Shown here: positions 28,191 through 39,815 of the stretch, piece by piece
Layout: every line of letters starts with the position of its first letter
Numbering within the stretch: position 1 is the first letter of the stretch
Source of the DNA: Semisulcospira habei
Lineage: Eukaryota; Mollusca; Gastropoda; Semisulcospiridae
DNA length: 64,000 bases
Direction: 5' to 3'
Assembly (NCBI GenBank): GCA_036245525.1
Contig: BTPG01000004.1
Coordinates: 159,698,552-159,762,551 of the forward strand
Notes under the pieces: model-generated
What the model saw: the letters and a program-made list of their open reading frames with translations, nothing else
Databases searched by the model: none
What the model was told of the DNA's origin: nothing
Made by a program: the position numbers and the translations under genes

Positions 28191-31100
28191 CATCATCATC
28201 ATCATCAGTCCCTTGCCCGAACTGGGCGTTGGGGGGACTGAAAGGCAGCAGCAACAGACAGTGCTCTCCACTGAGTTCTATTTTGGGCGGTGGCAAGCAA
28301 GTCTGGCATCTCGAGTTCGGTCCATTCTTTTATGTTTGCGACCCAACTCTTTCTCTGACGACCTCGCCGACGACTTCCTTCGAGAGTGCCTTGGAGGATA
28401 GTCTTGGACAAGGTGTTGTGTCGGGTCACGTGGCCAAACCAAGCAAGCTTGCGCCGTTTCACGGTTGCCAGAAGGGGTTCATGTGGGCCCACCAGGGAAG
28501 TGACGATGCTCCGTACATATTCGTTGGTCTTGTGCTCGCGGTACGAGATGCGGAGCAACTTCCTCAGGCACTTGTTCTCAAAGGCCTGGATTTTCTTTTC
28601 TGAGTCTGCAAGCAGTGTCCAAGTCTCACAGCCGTAGAGTAGAATAGACACTACGAGGGACTTGTAAAGCCTGTACTTGATGGTGAAGCTGATGGAGTTA
28701 CTTCGCCATATCCTGTCCAGCCTGGCCATTGCGGATGTTGCTGTACCTATCCTGATACGGATCTCTGCTATGCAACTACCGTCTTTGGACAGGGTGGCTC
28801 CCAAGTACTTGAAGCTATTGACCTCTTCTAGCTTCTGGCCGTTCATGTGAATGTTGCTGCTGCTGTCGCTTGTGGTGTTGATCATCACTTTGCTTTTATC
28901 CGTACTGATCTCCATGCCATAAGACCCTGCGCTACTTGAAAGTTTGTCTGTCAGGTTTTGGAGCTCACTATTGCTGCCTGCCATGAGGTCAATGTCGTCT
29001 GCGAATCGAAGATTGCACAGGGATCTGCCACCAATAGAGATTGAAGTATGGTGGTCGTGGAGGGTTTCCTGCATGATCTTCTCCAGGAATATGTTGAAAA
29101 GGACAGGAGAGAGCAGGCATCCTTGACGGACACCGATCGTCGTCCTGAAGAACTCGCCTGACTGATTGTTAAGTAGAACCGCGCTGCAGGCGTTCTTGTA
29201 AAGCGCTTCTATCATTTGGATCACTCCCTCCTCTATGTTGAACGATCTCATGACTTGCCAGAGTCCGTCGTGCCAGACGCGATCAAATGCTTTCCTGAAA
29301 TCAATGAAGTTGTGGTAGAGTTCGCGCTGATGCTGCAGATGTTTCTCGATCAGGACGCGGCAGTTGAAAATCTGCTCCACAGTGCTTCTTCCAACTCTGA
29401 AGCCAGCCTGTTCTTCTGCCAGCAGTTCCTCGGCGAAAGTTTTGAGGCGGTTGAGAATGATTCTAAGCATTACTTTGCTAGGGTGACTTATCAGACTGAT
29501 AGTTCTGTAGTTCTGGCACTGTTTCAGGTTTCCTTTCTTGGGGAGCAGGATCACTAGAGACTGTGTCCATTCTACTGGCCATTTCTTTTGCTCCCAGATC
29601 TTTTGACAGAGTGTAGTGAGGACCTTCGTTGTTACTTCTCCTCCATGTTTCAACAGTTCAGCAGGTACGTTGTCTACACCTGGAGACTTTCCTCCCTTCA
29701 GGCCGCGTACGGCTGCTTCCACCTCTTCAGCTAACACTGGCAGGTCTTCAGCCTTCCTGGCCCCAGCCTGGTTGTTTTGGAGGATGCTGGTGTCTGGCTC
29801 AGCCTTGTAGTTATACAAGTCTCGGCAGTACTCAGTCCATCTGTTTAGTACAGCAGTGTTTTCCGTAAGGAGTTGGCCGCTGCTGTCTTCGATGACTGTG
29901 GCTGTTCGCTGTTGAGTCTTGGTGAGGGTCCTTAGCGTTTCATAAGCCTTCTTGCTGTTGCCGTTTGCCATGCCCTCTTCCACGCTACAACACTGGTCTT
30001 CAATCCAATCTTCTTTGGCTTCTTTCATCCTCTTCCTGATCTTCTTGTTGACAAGTCTGTACTTGTTTGCTGATGTGAGGTCTTGGCCTCTCTTTTTCTT
30101 CCAGGCTCTCCTCTCATCACAGAGATCGAGGATGTCATCGGTGACCCAGGGCTGTTTGCGCTTCCTCTGCTTCCCCAGCACTTCTTCTGCTGTAGAAAGT
30201 AACACCTCTTTTATATTTCCAGCAAGGGTGTCTACGTCACAGTCCAAAGTAGCCAAGGCTGCAAATCTGCCTCCCACCTGGGCTTGGAAGAGCTCTTCTA
30301 CTTCCGGGTCTTTTAGCTTCTGGAGGTCGAATCTGATGCGAGGGCTCTTGCTATCTCGTTTCAATGCCAGCTTCAACTTGAGGCTAGTAAGGACGAGGTT
30401 GTGGTCGCTGCCAATATCAGCGCCAGGAAAGGACCTCGTTTGTGCTTTGTTAATGCTGGATTTGAATCGTCGAGGCAGCAAGATGAAGTCAATCTGGTTA
30501 TGGACCAGGCCTCCTGGCGATTGCCATGTCACTGTTCTTGACTTCTTGTGTGGATGGAGGGTATTAGCAACGGTGAGACGGTGACTCTGTGCGAACTCTA
30601 AAAGTCGCAGGCCTCTGTCGTTTGTTTCTCCAAGGCCAAACTTGCCAGCTGTTCCTGCCCATTGTTGGTAGGCGTCAGGGCCGATCTTTGCATTCCAGTC
30701 ACCGAGGACAGTCAGAATGTCTTTCTTAGGTGTTTTCTTGATGATGTTGTCCAGTTGTTCGTAAAATTCTTCTAATTCTTCATCATCATGATCTGCTGTT
30801 GGAGCGTATACTTGAATGATAGTGATGTTGTGCGGTCGGGCGGAGATGCGGATGGAGATTAGTCTGCTTGACACGGGGGTGCAGCTGATGACAGTTCCAG
30901 CCACCTCTTTCCTTACGATAAAAGCTACGCCATGTTCGTGCTTGGTTTCTTTTCCGCTGAACCAGATTTTATGGCCTTTATCTGTTGTTGTTTCTCCGAA
31001 GCCTGTCCATCGAACTTCTGCAAGTCCTACAATGTCCCAGCGATAGCGCTTCAACTCGTGGGTGAGTTCCTTCACTTTGCCGCACTGGTAGAGTGTGCGA

Positions 31101-31390
31101 ACGTTCCAAGTTCCGATAGTTATTCCTTGCGTGGGCAGCTTGATGGTGGGTTTGGTTCCAGTAACACACTTGTCGCCCCCACCCTGGAGACCTCCAATGG
31201 GGTGCGCGGTCGTTGGTGATCCGGGCCCCGACCGATCCGGCATGTTATTCTTATTCTGTTGCTTGTCCATCAGTCCTTTCAATGGGCTTAGGCGAACTTG
31301 GCGGCGCCCGTCTCCTCTCCAAGTATTTCAACTGACTGAGAGACGCGTCAGCCCCTCACAACGTTTCGCCCGCCAGCAGAAGCGGTTACC
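28191..31390 (-). mobile_element. Apparently full-length RTE-type LINE
   Basis: Contains one long intact ORF, a 5' leader of about 120 bp (approximate boundary), and a 3' tail of (TGA)n on the minus strand (plus-strand cat repeats, 28191-28206). The stop codon is the first TGA of the tail. I could not find a target duplication, so the 5' limit is uncertain. Confidence 0.8.
28205..31270 (-). CDS. LINE endonuclease-reverse transcriptase (RTE-like), intact
   Basis: 1021 residues from the ATG at 31270. An N-terminal APE-type endonuclease starts at ITIGTWNVRTL (about residue 53), with LGDWNAKIG and GADIGSDHNLVL (about 285) active-site segments. It is followed by a linker and a reverse transcriptase with LLPKKGNLKQCQNYR, FRKAFDRVWH, GVRQGCLLSPVLF and the catalytic LRFADDIDLMA (about 756). 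The C-terminal zone has the common SILLYGCETWTL and RRKLAWFGHVTRH motifs. No stop or frameshift, so it may encode active enzyme. It would nick target DNA and prime cDNA synthesis there. Confidence 0.95.
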   Translation of the reverse strand: MDKQQNKNNMPDRSGPGSPTTAHPIGGLQGGGDKCVTGTKPTIKLPTQGITIGTWNVRTLYQCGKVKELTHELKRYRWDIVGLAEVRWTGFGETTTDKGHKIWFSGKETKHEHGVAFIVRKEVAGTVISCTPVSSRLISIRISARPHNITIIQVYAPTADHDDEELEEFYEQLDNIIKKTPKKDILTVLGDWNAKIGPDAYQQWAGTAGKFGLGETNDRGLRLLEFAQSHRLTVANTLHPHKKSRTVTWQSPGGLVHNQIDFILLPRRFKSSINKAQTRSFPGADIGSDHNLVLTSLKLKLALKRDSKSPRIRFDLQKLKDPEVEELFQAQVGGRFAALATLDCDVDTLAGNIKEVLLSTAEEVLGKQRKRKQPWVTDDILDLCDERRAWKKKRGQDLTSANKYRLVNKKIRKRMKEAKEDWIEDQCCSVEEGMANGNSKKAYETLRTLTKTQQRTATVIEDSSGQLLTENTAVLNRWTEYCRDLYNYKAEPDTSILQNNQAGARKAEDLPVLAEEVEAAVRGLKGGKSPGVDNVPAELLKHGGEVTTKVLTTLCQKIWEQKKWPVEWTQSLVILLPKKGNLKQCQNYRTISLISHPSKVMLRIILNRLKTFAEELLAEEQAGFRVGRSTVEQIFNCRVLIEKHLQHQRELYHNFIDFRKAFDRVWHDGLWQVMRSFNIEEGVIQMIEALYKNACSAVLLNNQSGEFFRTTIGVRQGCLLSPVLFNIFLEKIMQETLHDHHTSISIGGRSLCNLRFADDIDLMAGSNSELQNLTDKLSSSAGSYGMEISTDKSKVMINTTSDSSSNIHMNGQKLEEVNSFKYLGATLSKDGSCIAEIRIRIGTATSAMARLDRIWRSNSISFTIKYRLYKSLVVSILLYGCETWTLLADSEKKIQAFENKCLRKLLRISYREHKTNEYVRSIVTSLVGPHEPLLATVKRRKLAWFGHVTRHNTLSKTILQGTLEGSRRRGRQRKSWVANIKEWTELEMPDLLATAQNRTQWRALSVAAAFQSPQRPVRARD

Positions 31391-31594
31391 AGGGTGTGGC
31401 TAGGTAAAGGACCTGGAGCCAGCTGTGAGAGTTGAGTGCCATGTGAAGACCAGTGCTCTGAATGTTCTTAAAAGAAAAACGCATGTGAGCTCCAAACAAT
31501 TCAGTAGACTTTGAGATGAAATCCTCATCTTGTTCTCTTGTTACGGTGACTAAAATGGGCGAATTCGACTTTTCAGCCCATGATTTTTGGTCCC

Positions 31595-31798
31595 NNNNNN
31601 NNNNNNNNNNNNNNNNNNNNNNNNNNNNNNNNNNNNNNNNNNNNNNNNNNNNNNNNNNNNNNNNNNNNNNNNNNNNNNNNNNNNNNNNNNNNNNNNNNNN
31701 NNNNNNNNNNNNNNNNNNNNNNNNNNNNNNNNNNNNNNNNNNNNNNNNNNNNNNNNNNNNNNNNNNNNNNNNNNNNNNNNNNNNNNNNNNNNNNNNNN
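31595..31798. other. Assembly gap (204 N)
   Basis: Run of N. Open frames reported across it are meaningless. Confidence 1.
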
Positions 31799-31987
31799 AA
31801 AAACAAGCCATCCGAGTCTGTTTGGTACAACATGCGCCCCAGCATGCATTTGCTTGTCTGATATTCCAAATGGGTTTATTAGACTGGGTGGGTTTGAAGT
31901 CCTTCAGTCAAACCTTTCCATGGTACACTTGATAGGTTGATAACAGCCACACGGTGGCTCCCTTTTCTTCCTTCCTTTCGACTCATG

Positions 31988-32061
31988 ACCCCCCCCCCTC
32001 TCCTCCCACACCCCCTTCCCCTCCCCCCCCCCTTCCCCTCCCCCCCCCCCCCTACCCCCCC
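31988..32061. repeat. C-rich/G-rich low-complexity tract in PPP1R10 intron
   Basis: About 74 bp of C runs with single T or A interruptions; on the transcribed strand it is G-rich and starts about 90 bases downstream of the donor of exon 32153-32419. It can form a G-quadruplex in RNA in principle. Confidence 0.8.
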
Positions 32062-32152
32062 AAAGCCAAACTCAGCATATTGCAGATGGATATCACGGTC
32101 ACATTTAATGGACACCAGCAACCACAATACATCAAGTCAGAGCTGTACTTAC

Positions 32153-32419
32153 GGATGGAACAAATGGAAGCTTCTGAGCCATGGCAGTGATCGGAGACAC
32201 TGGAGTGGGAGGTGTGCTGGGGGTGACTGGAGTTGGGGTGGTGGGGGTAGTTGGTGCAACAGATGTCGTCGGAGATTTCACACCTGGTTGCTTCACTGGC
32301 ACCCCTGATGTGGTGACCGATGTAGGTTTTTTTTTTGCGTTTCATGACGCCATGTGTGTACGTCGACTTGGTCAGCTCATTCATAAACACATTGCTGTCG
32401 TGAATCTCGTGAGCTGGGG
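32153..32419 (-). CDS. PPP1R10: PPP1R10 exon with homopolymer frameshift
   Basis: 267-bp exon, acceptor attggcag, donor gtaagt. The first part reads PAHEIHDSNVFMNELTKS and reaches a Lys-rich stretch (MKRKKK), equivalent to GFLDALNSAP..GIKIKKKKK of PNUTS. After an A10 run (plus-strand T10 at 32327-32336) only the next frame gives the expected Pro/Thr-rich linker ending QKLPFVPS in phase 0, as the next exon needs. The exon is therefore one base too long. A homopolymer error in the assembly is the simplest explanation; a damaging allele is possible. Confidence 0.8.
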
Positions 32420-32654
32420 CTGCCAATGTAGACAGGTTAATAGATTAGCACAAGGATCAAATAAACACGACAGAAAGAAATGTGCCTCATAATATACACC
32501 CCTTGTGCATGTAAACAGTACCAAAACCTGCATGAACAAGGGCGTTATGCAAATGTCACGGTCTGACTTCAGGGCTCTCACATTCAGCATCATACTGAGG
32601 TTGACCTGCATTGGAATAATATACCAAGGCATTAACCCACTTTTTGTTGTCAAC

Positions 32655-34228
32655 AACAAGAATGGCAAAGCCCGCAGGGCTCACATGCATGAACGATCCA
32701 GTTCTAACGCTCTTATCCCTTGATCGTTTGTGACCTCTGACCTTTCTGAGGGGTCATTGTTACGTGTTGAGTCGTAGTATGATGTCACACCAGTCGCACA
32801 CATGTAAGGTTCTTTTTAAAGAAACTTCATTCAGCTGCAACCCGTCACACGTGGCTAAGGATGTAGATTACACTGGAGTAACAGTTCCAAAAATATTTTA
32901 TATCAACGATGCGATCTCCACACAATGCATTCCCAAATGCACCAACACTGATACAATGTCTCCTCTGCAAATGTCAACACTGGCGACACAATGCGTTTCT
33001 CTTACAACATACACCACCGTTACGCTGCGTCTCTCACAATGTACACCCTATACAGGCCACGTACCTACGATAAACTGTGTCCCTACAACTGACAATGCAT
33101 GACAATGTACACACATGCTTCCTAGCACCATCTTTTATAGTAGAACAACTTTCCAGAATAATCTAACGAATTCACACAACGCAACCAATCAGAACGGAAC
33201 ACGTAACTGAAACTCATAAATATTAATAAACAAAAAAACTTTCCAGAATAACTACAATAGTCTACAAAAATTTGACTGCTAATTTCAGCCCCAAATTCCA
33301 ATGTGTAATGACGTCACACCAGAGTATGGCAGAGCATTCACAACCTTTCATAAAAACACACTAACTGGCTGCTAAATTCACGCGCACAGAAAACTATGAC
33401 TAAAAATATAGCGGCTCTACACTTTGATGTCACACACTAAACAGCGCGACCTTGCTCGAACATTCTGGTTTATTCTCAGCGAATCTATGCATAACAAAAA
33501 TCGACCGCTATTCTCCGTGCGACTTTGCTAGAAGCTTCCGAACTAAACTTAGCGTATCATAACAAAGCCAATTCTGCTATCTGCGCGAACGATAAAGAAT
33601 CTTACTGAAAAGGTACGTGATTCATAACCATGATAGCTCAAATAAATATCGAATCGTTTCCTACGATTAACACATGCATGCTCTCACAGAACAACACAAC
33701 CACAATCGTAACAGTCATCCATATTAGTATGCATAGATAGATCTTACCATCAGGTATCTCTGTACCAAGTTCAGTTCTGAAGTTATGAATAGTATTTGAG
33801 AAAAAACATCTTTTGTCAAAATATGTCTATTTGTTTTACCTATTTCCTGATCACTCCTGACCCTTGTCCTTTCCAAGGGGTCATCCAAATTAGTATGCAT
33901 GGAAAGGTCTTACCATCAGGTATCAAGGTACCAAGTTTGAATATGAAGTTGTGAATAGTATTTGAGAAAAAAAAACAATTGGCAAAATATAGCAATTTTT
34001 GACCTATTCCTTGATCCCCTGTGATCTTGCCCTTTGAGAGAGGTCAATGAAATTGGTCTGTTTAGACAGGTGTTGACACAATGTATCCTTGGGCCAAGTC
34101 TGAAGACTATGGCTTCAATAGTCTCAGAGAAAATGCCAACATTAAAGTTTACCACAGAAGCCAGATGACGTCAGACGGACGACCACTAACCCAAAACACA
34201 CTCACTTTTGCTTCACATGCGAGCCAAA
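32655..34228. repeat. CACGTG-type repeat, interrupted by a solo LTR
   Basis: Starts aatggcaaagcccgcagggctcac and ends gcttcacatgcgagcc. The internal gtcatcca site is split by the LTR at 32758-33713; downstream units continue at 33719. Confidence 0.65.
32758..33713. mobile_element. Solo LTR (956 bp) with 5-bp duplication
   Basis: Begins TGTTACG and ends CGTAACA, flanked by perfect GTCAT duplications (32753-32757, 33714-33718). TG..CA ends plus 5-bp duplication fit a Gypsy/BEL-class solo LTR. The split sequence is a known repeat unit, which confirms the exact insertion point. It has a relative at 49741-51688. A small MITE with 7-bp ends is the alternative. Confidence 0.75.
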
Positions 34229-34388
34229 AACTACAGACAGTTTAAGGGCTAATGCCTTGGCATCTCCCAATGCAGATAAAAAGTGCTAGCAACAGCCAAA
34301 GTATTAATCACATTTTTATTTTTTCATTTGACATTAATTTTCCTTCTCCAGCAAATTTTCCTGGGCAGGCTAAGGACTAAACACTCAC

Positions 34389-34549
34389 GTCGTTTGGGTG
34401 GTATGATTTTAATGCGTCCATGTGTGACTTCGGGCGGAGAGGTGTTGGTGGGGCTGGTCCCTGACTGGCCAGTAGCATCAGGTATCAAGGAAGGCATCTT
34501 CAGTGTCAGACGAGGAATTTTCTCCGGAGGCTCATCTTTCAAATCAGTA
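34389..34549 (-). CDS. PPP1R10: PPP1R10 exon: linker with KIIPP motif
   Basis: 161-bp exon, acceptor tttggcag, donor gtgagt. It encodes TDLKDEPPEKIPRLTLKM, a Ser/Thr/Pro spacer and GRIKIIPPKR. The last matches the VKIIPPQ motif of the PNUTS linker. It lies 380 bp from the 3' end of a full-length LINE inserted in the upstream intron. It ends with C, which joins CC of the next exon to give Pro. Confidence 0.85.
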
Positions 34550-34933
34550 CTGCCAAAACCAAAACACCTACACATGAATGGATTACTTTTGAGGGAAAAG
34601 TCAGGTGAGAATCAATGGAGGTTTTCAATAAAAAATAATCAGGATCTTTAGTGTCGGCAAAGAATCTTCTCCGGTGAGCCCTCTTACAAATCTTTACTAC
34701 CTGTTTTGAGCAGTCACCACCCTCATGAGAAATCAGCTGCAGGGTTCATTGTGAAAATTTATGCACATGGGTCATTGGCCCACAGAGTACAAATCCAATG
34801 GGTCATTTCTAAAATAGGATGGGCCAAACGTGTGTCAGCACCTTCTCACCAGCCACAAATATATCAAAAAGCGGGGGCTTGGGGACAGGGGGGAGGTAGC
34901 AAGAGAGCGAAAGATGGCTGTGACGTTACTTAC

Positions 34934-36470
34934 TTACTTACGCCTGTCACCCCTACCCGGGTATAGGCCGTCGACGAGAGACCTCCAGCAACTCCTGTCC
35001 TGTGCTTCTCCTTCGATTCTACTCCAGGTGGTTCCCAGTCTCTTGATGTCTGCTTGGAGGTCTCGACGCCAGGAGTTTCTCGGCCTACCTCTTTTCCTCT
35101 TTCCCTGGGGGTTCCATGACAATGCCTGCCTAGTGATACTGGAAGCTGGCTTTCTCAGGCTGTGACCGATCCATCCCCATCTTCTTCGCCCAATTTCATT
35201 CTCTGCTGTTATCTGCTCTGTTCTCTCCCAGAGTCTGACGTTGCTGATCTTCTCTGGCCAGTGGATTTTCAAAATTCTTCTAAGGCAACTGTTCATGAAG
35301 GTCTGTACTCTGTTGACTGTGGTTTTTGTCAATCTCCAAGTCTCTGCTCCATATAGGAGAACTGCTTTTACATTGGAGTTGAAAATCCGGACTTTGGTGT
35401 GTTGTGACAGCTCTCTGGAACTCCACACTTTTTTTAACTGGAGAAAGGCTGCTCTGGCTTTACCGATTCGTGCTCTGACATCTGCATCAGTGCCGCCTTT
35501 TTTGTCTATGATGCTCCCGAGATAGGTGAAGGACTCCACCTCCTCCAACGGGGTGCCAGCAAGCAAGATTGGTTCTTCCCTGGTTGTGTTCAGCCTCATT
35601 GTCTTTGTTTTCTGTTTGTGAATGGTGAGGCCCACTTGGGACGAGATGTCAGCAAGCCTCGTGGTCTTGTCCTGCATTTGTTGATGAGTGTGGGACAGTA
35701 ATGCCAAGTCGTCTGCAAAATCGAGGTCGTCAAGCTGTGTCCACAGTGTCCACTGTATTCCACTTCATCTGTGCTCTGTGGTCATCTTCATGACCCAGTC
35801 TATGGCCAGTAGGAAGAGGAACGGAGACAGCAGACACCCCTGCCTGACACCAGTTCTGACCTGGAGCTCCCTGGTGAACTGCCCTTCGTGGATCACGTGA
35901 CATGTCATGCCATCGTAGCTGCTCTTGATCAGGCGGACGAGCTTTGTGGGTACACCGTAGTGTCGTAGGAGTTTCCACAGAGTCTCTCGGTCCACGCTGT
36001 CAAATGCTTTCTCATAATCCACAAAGTTGACGTACAGCGGGGAGCTCCACTCCAGAGACTGTTCCATGATGATGCGGAGAGTGGCGATCTGGTCTGTACA
36101 TGATCGGTTCTTCCTGAATCCTGCTTGCTGGTCTCTCAGCTGGGGGTCAACGGAGCTCTTCATTCTCTCTAGGATGATCCTGTTGAAGACCTTTCCTGGT
36201 ACTGACAGCAAGGTGATTCCTCTGTAGTTGGAACACTTGCTGAGGTCGCCTTTCTTGGGAAGCTTGATTAGGTACCCCTCCTTCCAGTCAGCTGGCATCA
36301 CCTCCTCTTCCCAGATCTTTCCAAACAGTGGGTACAGCATCTCCACTGTTGTCTCTAGGTCTGCTTTCAGAGACACCGCTGGGATGCCATCTGGCCCTGC
36401 TGCTTTGCCATTCTTCAAAAATGCCACTGCTCTTCTGATCTCTTCCCGGCTGGGTCTGTCACAGCTGATG
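34934..36470 (-). pseudogene. LINE reverse transcriptase half, one in-frame stop
   Basis: Continuous frame from SREEIRRAVAFLKNGKAAG through LPKKGDLSKCSNYRGITLL, YEKAFDSVDRETLW and GVRQGCLLSPFLF to the FADD catalytic motif (near 35715), except for one TGA at about 35765. The C-terminal part has VLLYGAETWRLTK and RRRWGWIGHSLRK. The stop TAA at 34934-34936 lies in the (TAAG)n tail. Confidence 0.88.
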
Positions 36471-37949
36471 GGTAGGTCGGTCTCTGCCGGCTGGATGTCG
36501 GGGGGGGTCGGGTGGGCTAGGTCTGTTCAGTAACTCTTCAAAATACTCGGCCCATCTGTCGAGTTGGTCTGCTCTGTCTGCAATAGGCTTGCCTTCTTTG
36601 TCTTTTACTGGTCTTTCTGTACGGCCATACTTACCCGACAATCTTCTGGTAATGTCGTAGAGCTGTTTCATGTTGCCGCTGCCTGCTGCCTTTTCTGCCT
36701 CTGCTGCCAGGCTGTCTGTGTAGGCCCTCTTGTCTGCCCTGATACACCTCTTCACCTCGCGGTTGGCTTCCGAGTATTCCTCCTGTGCCCTTACTTTGGC
36801 TGCTCTCGTGCGACTGTTGTTGACAACTGCTTTCTTCTTCTTCCTCACTTCTATCTTCTTCAAGGTCTGTGCCGACAGCCAGTCCTTGTGATGGTGTTTC
36901 CTGAACCCTACAGTGTCTTTGCAGGTTGAGTTCAGCGCCTCTCTAACTGCCTTCCACTGCTGCTCTGTGGTGACCGCCTCCTCTTCATTTACTAGCTCCT
37001 GTAGCGCTTGAAACCGGTTGGACAGCATCAGTTTGAACTCTTCTCTAACTCCAGTTTCTCTCAGGAGGCCTACATTATAGCGCTGTCTTCTTGTTGTCTC
37101 TGTGCGGCTTTTCTTTAGCTTGAGCTTCATTCTTAAGGTAAGCAGATGGTGGTCTGAGGCGACATCTGCTCCCCTCCTCACTCGAACATCTTGAAGGGAT
37201 CTTCTAAATTTCTTGCTAATGCAGATATGGTCTATTTGGTTCTCTGTTGTATGGTCAGGTGAGACCCAAGTTGCTTTGTGTATTCTTCTGTGTGGGAAGA
37301 TGCTGCCTCCAATGACAAGTCGGTTTAGAGCACGAAAGTCTACAAACCTCTCCCCGTTCTCACTCATCTCCGAGCCTAGTCCCTGTCTCCCCATCACCTC
37401 TTCGTATCCGGTGTTGTCCTCCCCTATTTTGGCATTAAAATCGCCCATGACGATGGTGATGTCTCGCTCCGCACATTTGTCCACGGCACTCTGGAGTCGG
37501 TCGTAGAACTCTTGTTTCTCTTCCTCGTCACTGTCATTGGTGGGCGCATAACACTGGATGACGTTCAGCTTGAGCTTTTTCTTGGTTCTAAAGGCTGCTG
37601 TGATAATTCTTGGCCCAAGAGGTTCCCAGCCCATCAGCGCTCTCTGTGCCACTGGTGACAGCATGAACGCTACTCCTTCTGTATGGGGGGCATTCTCCTC
37701 TTCATGACCTGAATACAGAATCATCTCCCCACTTAACAGCCTTTTCTGGCCAGACTGCGTCCATCTGGCTTCACTGATACCTAGCAGGGAAAGGTTGTAC
37801 TTTTGCATTTCCGCTGCTATCTGGGCGGCCTTGCCGCTCTGGTACATGGTCTTGACGTTCCATGTGCCCATGGTTGTGTCCCTGGATAGAGAGAGGCGGC
37901 TCGGTCCTGTGGCTTCCGAAGACTTCCGGCTTTCACCACAGGACGTCAT
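36459..37949 (-). pseudogene. LINE endonuclease half (frame-shifted from RT)
   Basis: 496 residues: TTMGTWNVKTMYQSG start of the APE-type endonuclease, VMGDFNAKIG, and RGADVASDHHLL, then a basic linker. The frame ends shortly after LNRPSPPDPP, where a C8 run (plus-strand G8, 36500-36507) contains one base too many compared with the frame of the RT that follows. The shift is at a homopolymer, so a sequencing error is possible. Confidence 0.88.
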
Positions 37950-39815
37950 AAGTCTTCTGGTAGAAGAACCTTCCTCCTCCAGGAAAGGAATTACTGTTAG
38001 TCTTTTCGTCGGCGTTTTTGTAGCTATTTCCTTTTTTGCAGGGTGGGGAAGCTACCCCCATGCCCCACCCCCTTACTAGGAGGGCCAGGGGTTTTCTGTC
38101 AGGGTCACCTTCCCTTAGACCATGTTGGTTCACGGCACCTTATTTCATTCGGTGCACCCCTCTCACGAGGGACCCCCTATCGACCACCCAGGGGACGCGC
38201 CTCAACGCCATATGGTCCCAGCGCGAGGGCTGTGACGTTAGGAACACATGAAAAGAAGGGCTCGTTGACTACAGAAACCCAAGGGTCATTGACACCTCGG
38301 CTCAAATGTTATGGGTCATTTTGGGAAATTATGCACCAATGGTGCAGGGTAAGCTCCCAAAATGAACCCTGCAGCTGTCATTAAAGACGGTCATTGAGAT
38401 GACTGTAGCCACTTAAATGAAGGCTATAAGGTGCAATAACTGACAGTTACTGGCAGGTAAATGTGACACTTAGATGCCGACAGCCAGTCATCAGATGACG
38501 CGCCAGGTTGGCGCACTAGGTTCGATACCGGGTTCCGGCGTCGGATTTTTCTCCTCTGGTAAGTGTCACCGTTAATTCGGGCGGACTGTCGGGGGTTCTT
38601 TCTCCGGGTACTCCGGTTCTTCCACCCCCCCACACTTTGGTACAGGTTTCAGGCCACTTTACAAATTTCATATACAAGCGATCAAAAATCTCTGTAACTT
38701 CAGTAGCTGAACTGGCCCTTCATCCGTCTTGTACTGTGTTTGTCTTAAATGGCGTAAATCCGTGTCTGTTACGCGAGTGTGCGTGTTGGGTTTCAGTTCG
38801 CGGCGCTTTGAGTCGATTCGCCCCAAAATTGAGAAAAAGCGCCTATATAATAACGGTATTATTATTATTATTATTACACTATCTGTGCCTTTAATGACAG
38901 GTGACACTTTGCCCTTCGAGGATTTTCTTCGGGAGCACTTGTCTTCTTGCAAAAAAAAAAGGTGGTTGCTCAATAAAGGTTCCACTGTATTCTGGGTGAA
39001 CATTACAATTATACCACACAAGGGCACCACTCTTACAACAGTGCTTCTTTCCTATGATATAGAATGTATGCAATTTGGCCACTGAAGTCAATTTAACCCA
39101 TCTACCCCAGGACCCTGCAGCAGGAGAAGATGATAATTCAAGGGTAGTGCCAGATAAGGGTAGTGCCAGTTGAGCTTGGTGCCTTGATCCATCTCCTACA
39201 ACTGGTACATAGACGTTAGACAACAACTCCAAAAGTTTGGAAATGCAGCCATGGGGTTAAGAGGGTTAACAAGGTTAGACCCCTTCACTGTTGAGGTTAG
39301 CACAGTAAAACCTAATTTGAGCAGGCAGACTCACTTTTGCTTCACTTTTGGTTAAGAGAAGTCTTGCAGGGCAAAATATGTTACCCGTCATTAAAGACCA
39401 TCATTCAGGTGAGCCTTTGCATCATCTGGGGCTCCAAACAATCTGCCCGTATGCTTCTTGCCGAGTTCACCAGGGTCCATATGACTCCGACAGATTGTCA
39501 ACTGCATGGGGCATAGATGTTCATGCGCCCTGCTGATGCCAGGGTGCACGCGAATCTATGCCTCTTGCTGACCATACACAGATCGTACACCTAAGGCAGA
39601 TGAAGTCATCCAGGCATGAGTCTGCAATGGTTTAGGCGACATCATTTTCTAGAGTAGAGACAACGAACCACATGTGCACTAATTCAGGTCGTAATCCTCC
39701 CCCCCTCCCCCCACCCCTCCAACTCGACGGAAGCAACATTTGATTTTACATTTGCCCCTCAGGGGTTCCCCGATTTCTAAGAGGCTACAGATGGCAGTGT
39801 AATAAACTCCTAATA

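Larger units (their letters stand above)
34929..38227 (-). mobile_element. Full-length LINE with 13-bp target duplication
   Basis: 3299 bp flanked by perfect ggctgtgacgtta duplications (34916-34928, 38228-38240). The 3' tail is (TAAG)n on the minus strand, and the terminal TAA of the reading frame is part of it. Because both ends abut the duplication, the 5' end is complete. It encodes endonuclease and RT with one frameshift and one stop. Its 3' end is identical to 24986-25202. Confidence 0.93.

Noticed and set aside
29952..30584. 210-codon plus-strand frame opposite the intact LINE
   Set aside because: Antisense shadow of the LINE ORF; no independent protein features.
31386..31940. Several open frames of 93-141 codons around 31580-31860
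   Set aside because: They exist only because the N gap has no stop codons.
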